A stretch of DNA of 64,000 nt from Mycobacterium sp. (GTDB lineage Bacteria; Actinomycetota; Actinomycetes; Mycobacteriales; Mycobacteriaceae), in NCBI GenBank assembly GCA_020438865.1, contig JAGQTU010000001.1:190933-254932 (forward strand). The letters are read 5' to 3'. Made by a program: the position numbers and the translations under genes. The notes under the pieces are model-generated. The model did not search any database. It worked only from the letters and a program-made list of their open reading frames with translations, and had not been told where the DNA came from. Of the stretch, positions 60,597 through 64,000 are shown piece after piece. Each line of letters opens with the position of its first letter. Within the stretch, counting starts at the first letter, position 1.

Positions 60597-61952
60597 CTAG
60601 CCCGCGGCGAGCAATACCTCCCGCACCGCGGCCACCGCGCGCTCCAGTTCGGCGCGGGTGACGGTCAACGCCGGGCGGAACCGGACCGAGTCCGGCCCGC
60701 TGCCGAGCATGATCACGCCGCGTTCCCACAGCGCGGTCAGCAGGGCGTCCCGCTGGGCGGTGGTCGGCAGGCTGAACGCACACATCAGGCCGCGGCCGCG
60801 CACGTCGTGCACGAGATCGGGCAGCTCGAGGGCCAGCGCGTCGAGCATGGTCCGCAGCTGCGCCCCCAACCTCTCGGCGTGCGCGAACAAGCCGTCGGCC
60901 TCGACCACCTCGAGGATGCGCCGCGAGCGGACCATGTCCACCAGGTTGCCGCCCCAGGTGGAGTTGATCCGCGAGCTGACGGTGAAGACGTTGTCGGCGA
61001 CCTCGTCGACGCGGCGGCCGGCCATGACGCCGCACACCTGGGTCTTCTTGCCGAACGCCACGATGTCCGGGGCGAAGCCGAGCTGCTGGTAGGCCCACGC
61101 GGTGCCGGTGATGCCGCAGCCGGTCTGCACCTCGTCGGCGATCATCAGCGCGTCGAACTCGTCGCACAGTTCGCGCATCGCGGCGAAGAACCGCGGCCGG
61201 AAGTGCCGGTCGCCGCCCTCACCCTGGATGGGTTCGGCGATGAAGCAGGCGATGTCGTGCGGGTGGGCCTCGAACGCGGCGCGGGCCTGCCGCAGCGACT
61301 CGGCTTCGATCGCGTCCATGTCCGCGCCGGGACGGACATGGGGCGCGTCGATGCGGGGCCAGTCGAACTTCGGGAAGCGGGCCACCTTGTTCGGGTCGGT
61401 GTTGGTCAGCGACAGCGTGTAGCCGCTGCGGCCGTGGAACGCCCCGCGCAGGTGCAGCACCCGGGTGCCCAGTTCCGGGTCGACGCCGCGGGCCTCGTTG
61501 TGCCGGCTCTTCCAGTCGAAGGCGACCTTGAGCGCGTTCTCGACCGCCAGCGCGCCGCCGTCGACGAAGAACAGGTGCGGCAGCGCCGGGTCGCCGAGCA
61601 CCCGGGCGAAGGTCTCGACGAAACGGGCCATCGGCACGGTGTAGACGTCGGAGTTGGACGGTTTGTTCACCGCGGCCTGCGCCAACTCGGCGCGGAAGCG
61701 CTCGTCGTCGGCCAGTGACGGGTGGTTCATGCCGAGCGCGGAGGACGCGAAGAAGGTGAACATGTCCAGGTAGTGCTTGCCGGTGCGGGCGTCGACCAGG
61801 TGGGCGCCGACCGAGCGGTCCAGGTCGAGCACGAGGTCGAGGCCGTCGGCCAGGATGCTGCGGGCCAGCACTGTATGCACATTCCCAGGTGCGACGGCCA
61901 CCGGCGCGTGGGCGCCGGTCACCACGTCTTCGCGCGACAAGAGTTCCGTCAT
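60597..61952 (-). CDS. lat: L-lysine 6-aminotransferase
   Basis: PLP-dependent class III aminotransferase that moves the epsilon-amino group of lysine to 2-oxoglutarate, forming allysine/piperideine-6-carboxylate. 451 residues; IADEVQTGCG precedes the cofactor-binding AFGKKTQVCG with the Schiff-base Lys at 302 or 303, and FVDGGALAVENALKVAFDWK is the phosphate-site region. In mycobacteria lat rises strongly in stationary and persistent cells and is controlled by LrpA. The upstream region holds two 17-bp repeats. The lrpA gene seen beside lat in M. tuberculosis is not here. Confidence 0.96.
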   Translation of the reverse strand: MTELLSREDVVTGAHAPVAVAPGNVHTVLARSILADGLDLVLDLDRSVGAHLVDARTGKHYLDMFTFFASSALGMNHPSLADDERFRAELAQAAVNKPSNSDVYTVPMARFVETFARVLGDPALPHLFFVDGGALAVENALKVAFDWKSRHNEARGVDPELGTRVLHLRGAFHGRSGYTLSLTNTDPNKVARFPKFDWPRIDAPHVRPGADMDAIEAESLRQARAAFEAHPHDIACFIAEPIQGEGGDRHFRPRFFAAMRELCDEFDALMIADEVQTGCGITGTAWAYQQLGFAPDIVAFGKKTQVCGVMAGRRVDEVADNVFTVSSRINSTWGGNLVDMVRSRRILEVVEADGLFAHAERLGAQLRTMLDALALELPDLVHDVRGRGLMCAFSLPTTAQRDALLTALWERGVIMLGSGPDSVRFRPALTVTRAELERAVAAVREVLLAAG

Positions 61953-61963
61953 TAGGCGATCCT

Positions 61964-62011
61964 ATCGTAATTTTTACGTTCTTAGATCCATCGAAACGTA
62001 GTTTTTACGTT
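61964..62011. promoter_or_regulatory. Two 17-bp operator-like repeats between lat and the ctpI-like gene
   Basis: ATCGTAATTTTTACGTT (61964-61980) and AACGTAGTTTTTACGTT (61995-62011) differ at two positions, are each near-palindromic (CGTAA-TTT-TTACG; AACGTA-N5-TACGTT) and lie 31 bases apart, three helical turns. In lat orientation the first contains TACGAT, a possible -10. Likely Lrp-type or other dimeric repressor sites for one or both divergent genes. Confidence 0.65.
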
Positions 62012-62068
62012 GGCGATGGGACGTTGCTCGCGGAGTGGACGTCACCTTTGCCGGGTAGGTTGTTTCCC

Positions 62069-64000
62069 ATGTCATTCAGACCGGGTCTGCCTGGTCTCGG
62101 GGGGTTGCTGACCGCGCCGATCCGGCTGACCGCCGCCGCCGCGTTGCTCGGCGGCGGCACGGCCCTGCGGGTCGGTGAGCGGGCCCTCGGCGCGGTCCCG
62201 GGCGCCCGCACCGTCGGCCGCACCGCGGCCGGGATGGCGGTCGAGGCCGTCGGCGGACCGGCGCACCGGCGGACCAGCCGCCGCGGCAACCGGCGCTGGA
62301 TCGAGGTCCGCGGGCTGACCGGACCGGATGCCGATGCCATCGCCGAGGAGGTGCTGGCGTCGGTGCGGGCGGTGCCCGGCGTGACCGACGCGGTGCTCAA
62401 CCGCGCGGTCGCCCGGCTGGTCGTCACGGTGGCGCCGGGCGGGCCGGCGGAGAGCCTAACGGCCGTCGTCACCGAGGCCGAGCGCCGGGCGCGGACCGTC
62501 CCCGTGCACCGCCACCGCCCGCTGACGCTGCCGGGCGACGACTCGGTCCTGGTGGCCCGCGCGGTCGGCGCGGGCGCGGCGGCGCTGGCCCTCGGCGTCT
62601 CGCTGGCCGGCTCGGCGATCCGGCTGCCCGGCCTGCCGGACCTGGTGTCCGTCGTCCCGACCGTGGCCGACCACATCCCGATGGTCCGTCATCACCTGGT
62701 CCGCCGGCTCGGCAACTCGGGCACCGATCTGCTGTTCTCGCTGACCAACTCGCTGGCCGCCGCACTCACGGTGTCGCCGACGTCGGCGGCGGCCGAGGCG
62801 GTCGCCCGCGGCATGCTCACCGTCGAGGCCTGGAACGCGCGGCTGGCCTGGGCCCGGCACGAGGAGGTGCTGGCCCAGAACCCGCCCGAGGGCGGCGATC
62901 CCGCGCTGGGCACCGCGATCTTCGCCGCCGGGCCCGGCGAGGAGTTCGCCAACCGGTTCGGCTGGATCGGGCTGAGCGCCGCGGCCCTGATCGGCGCGCT
63001 GTCGCGCAACCCGTCGATCACCGGCGCGGCCGCGCTGGTGACCGCGCCCAAGCCGGCACGGGCCACCCGGGAGGCGTTCGGCTGCGCGATGACCCGCGGA
63101 CTGACCAGCCGGCACGATGTGTTGGTCGTGCGGCCACGGGTGCTGCGCGCGCTGGACCGCGTCGACGTGATCGTCATCGATCCGCGCGCGCTCTACACCG
63201 ACGAGCTGACCATCACCCGGGTCCGCGGGGTGAGCAACTCGCATCGCACCAAGGCCTGGCAGGCCGCCCAGTTCGCGCTCGACGACGGCAGGCTCGGCCC
63301 GGGCTGGCACAAGCTGTCGACCATCCGCGGCGCGGGCAGGACCGGCGAGGCGCTGGTGAGCCCGGTGCGCGACCCGTTCGCCACCGCGGTGGTCACCGAG
63401 GCCCGCCGCGCCGGGGTGCGGGTGGTCTCGGTCGACGATGACGGACTGCGTTCGCTGGCACAGGGTTTCGACACGCTGTTCCCGATGACCGGCTCGCTGG
63501 ACGACACCGTCGCCGGTGTCGTCGAGCGATTGAGCGCCCAGGGCACGACGGTGGTGCTGGTGACCACCGCCGACATGGCGGCCGCCCACCGGGCCGGCAT
63601 CACGATCGGCATCACCCGGGGTTCGGTGCCGCCGTGGGGTGCGGACCTGATCGTGCCCGACCTGCCCGCGGTGTGGCGGATCCTGCGCGCCATGCCCGCG
63701 GCCCGCGCGGCCAGCAACCGCGGCGTGCAGCTGTCGCTGTCCAGCTCGGCGATCGGTGCCCTGATGCTCATCCCCGGCGTGCCCGGCTACGGACCGGAGG
63801 CGGTCAACGCCGGTGTGCTCGGCGGCCTGTGGGCCGGGTTCAACGCCGGCAGCCGGGTGTTCGGCGAGACCCTGCCCGCACCCGAGCCCGGCCACGACTG
63901 GTACGCCCTGCCCGCCGCCGAGGTGCAGCGGCTGCTGCCCCGGCCGCCGCCGGCGCCCGGCGAGCCGGCGGTGCCGCCCAACCCGCTGCTCGCGCCGGCG
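62069..64000 (+). CDS. P-type ATPase, CtpI-like, N-terminal part (runs off the window)
   Basis: The first 644 residues of a very large P-type ATPase of the mycobacterial CtpI type; the frame is open to the edge. A heavy-metal-associated-like module (about 65-150, WIEVRGLTGPDADAIAEEV...) is followed by membrane helices and a P-type-like cytoplasmic region in which the phosphorylation loop DKTGTLT is replaced by DPRALYT at Asp371 and the hinge motif is lost, so this half cannot hydrolyse ATP. CtpI proteins have a second, intact ATPase half further on, outside this window. Start is the ATG after GTTTCCC; its promoter region shares repeats with lat. Confidence 0.88.
   Translation, partial: MSFRPGLPGLGGLLTAPIRLTAAAALLGGGTALRVGERALGAVPGARTVGRTAAGMAVEAVGGPAHRRTSRRGNRRWIEVRGLTGPDADAIAEEVLASVRAVPGVTDAVLNRAVARLVVTVAPGGPAESLTAVVTEAERRARTVPVHRHRPLTLPGDDSVLVARAVGAGAAALALGVSLAGSAIRLPGLPDLVSVVPTVADHIPMVRHHLVRRLGNSGTDLLFSLTNSLAAALTVSPTSAAAEAVARGMLTVEAWNARLAWARHEEVLAQNPPEGGDPALGTAIFAAGPGEEFANRFGWIGLSAAALIGALSRNPSITGAAALVTAPKPARATREAFGCAMTRGLTSRHDVLVVRPRVLRALDRVDVIVIDPRALYTDELTITRVRGVSNSHRTKAWQAAQFALDDGRLGPGWHKLSTIRGAGRTGEALVSPVRDPFATAVVTEARRAGVRVVSVDDDGLRSLAQGFDTLFPMTGSLDDTVAGVVERLSAQGTTVVLVTTADMAAAHRAGITIGITRGSVPPWGADLIVPDLPAVWRILRAMPAARAASNRGVQLSLSSSAIGALMLIPGVPGYGPEAVNAGVLGGLWAGFNAGSRVFGETLPAPEPGHDWYALPAAEVQRLLPRPPPAPGEPAVPPNPLLAPA

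Noticed and set aside
62456-63895. A 479-codon minus-strand frame within the ctpI-like gene
   Set aside because: Low-complexity Arg/Gly/His composition and no start context; the plus strand is continuous coding with ATPase features.

Overview
The window is a GC-rich (visually near 70%), densely coded stretch of an actinobacterial chromosome. Gene content and order match the secA1-mtrAB-manA-fbiAB-accD5-sigF-lat region of mycobacteria (roughly Rv3240c to Rv3290c of Mycobacterium tuberculosis; Rv numbers here are recalled, not searched). AlkB-RubA-RubB, a WS/DGAT protein, a LytR-CpsA-Psr protein, WhiB2 and F420 biosynthesis all point to a Mycobacterium. Several genes I do not associate with this locus in M. 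tuberculosis suggest a fast-growing, Mycolicibacterium-type species. No tRNA, rRNA, CRISPR array, insertion sequence or prophage was seen.

Layout. 1-5.7 kb: end-truncated WS/DGAT, a DUF6459-like gene, secA1, ribosome hibernation factor and a ComF-like protein. 5.7-9.4 kb: crotonase-like gene, small secreted peptide, divergent NarL-type two-component pair and a VOC protein. 9.4-18.6 kb: the lpqB-mtrB-mtrA cell-cycle/envelope signalling operon, tmk, a secreted lipase, sahH, an MDR reductase and a TetR regulator. 18.6-21.8 kb: the alkB-rubA-rubB-tetR alkane hydroxylase operon with a well-formed promoter/operator, and an amino-acid permease. 21.8-29.3 kb: flavin monooxygenase, CDF transporter, the mannose-activation genes (manA, Rv3256c-like, manB), DUF3499, a zincin-like protein and whiB2. 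29.5-37.5 kb: fbiA-fbiB-NUDIX (coenzyme F420) convergent with GDP-mannose pyrophosphorylase-like, wbbL and rmlD (arabinogalactan linker), then lcp1 and a TIGR03089 protein. 37.5-43.1 kb: accessory block with a Tat-lipoprotein amine oxidase, a 13E12/HNH protein under an SOS box, small membrane and secreted proteins, a CDF-like protein and birA. 43.1-53.1 kb: fadE25, purE-purK, GtrA and PH-domain membrane proteins, accD5-accE5-maf-sseA-sufE-like and accA3 (acyl-CoA carboxylase, with birA as its biotin ligase nearby). 53.1-59.2 kb: small genes, a STAS protein, sigF-rsbW and a set of small genes behind matching SigF promoters. 59.2-64 kb: PAS-ANTAR protein, PknH-like sensor lipoprotein, lat and the start of a CtpI-type P-type ATPase.

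Common themes are translational coupling through GTGA/ATGA start-stop overlaps, convergent genes whose 3' ends overlap, and many start codons placed 6-8 nt downstream of a TANNNT -10 element, as expected for leaderless mRNAs. The signals that merit most attention are regulatory: two identical-architecture SigF promoters, an operator overlapping the alkB -35, a perfect SOS box at the 13E12 start and a near-match upstream of whiB2, and a phased pair of 17-bp repeats between lat and the ATPase gene.
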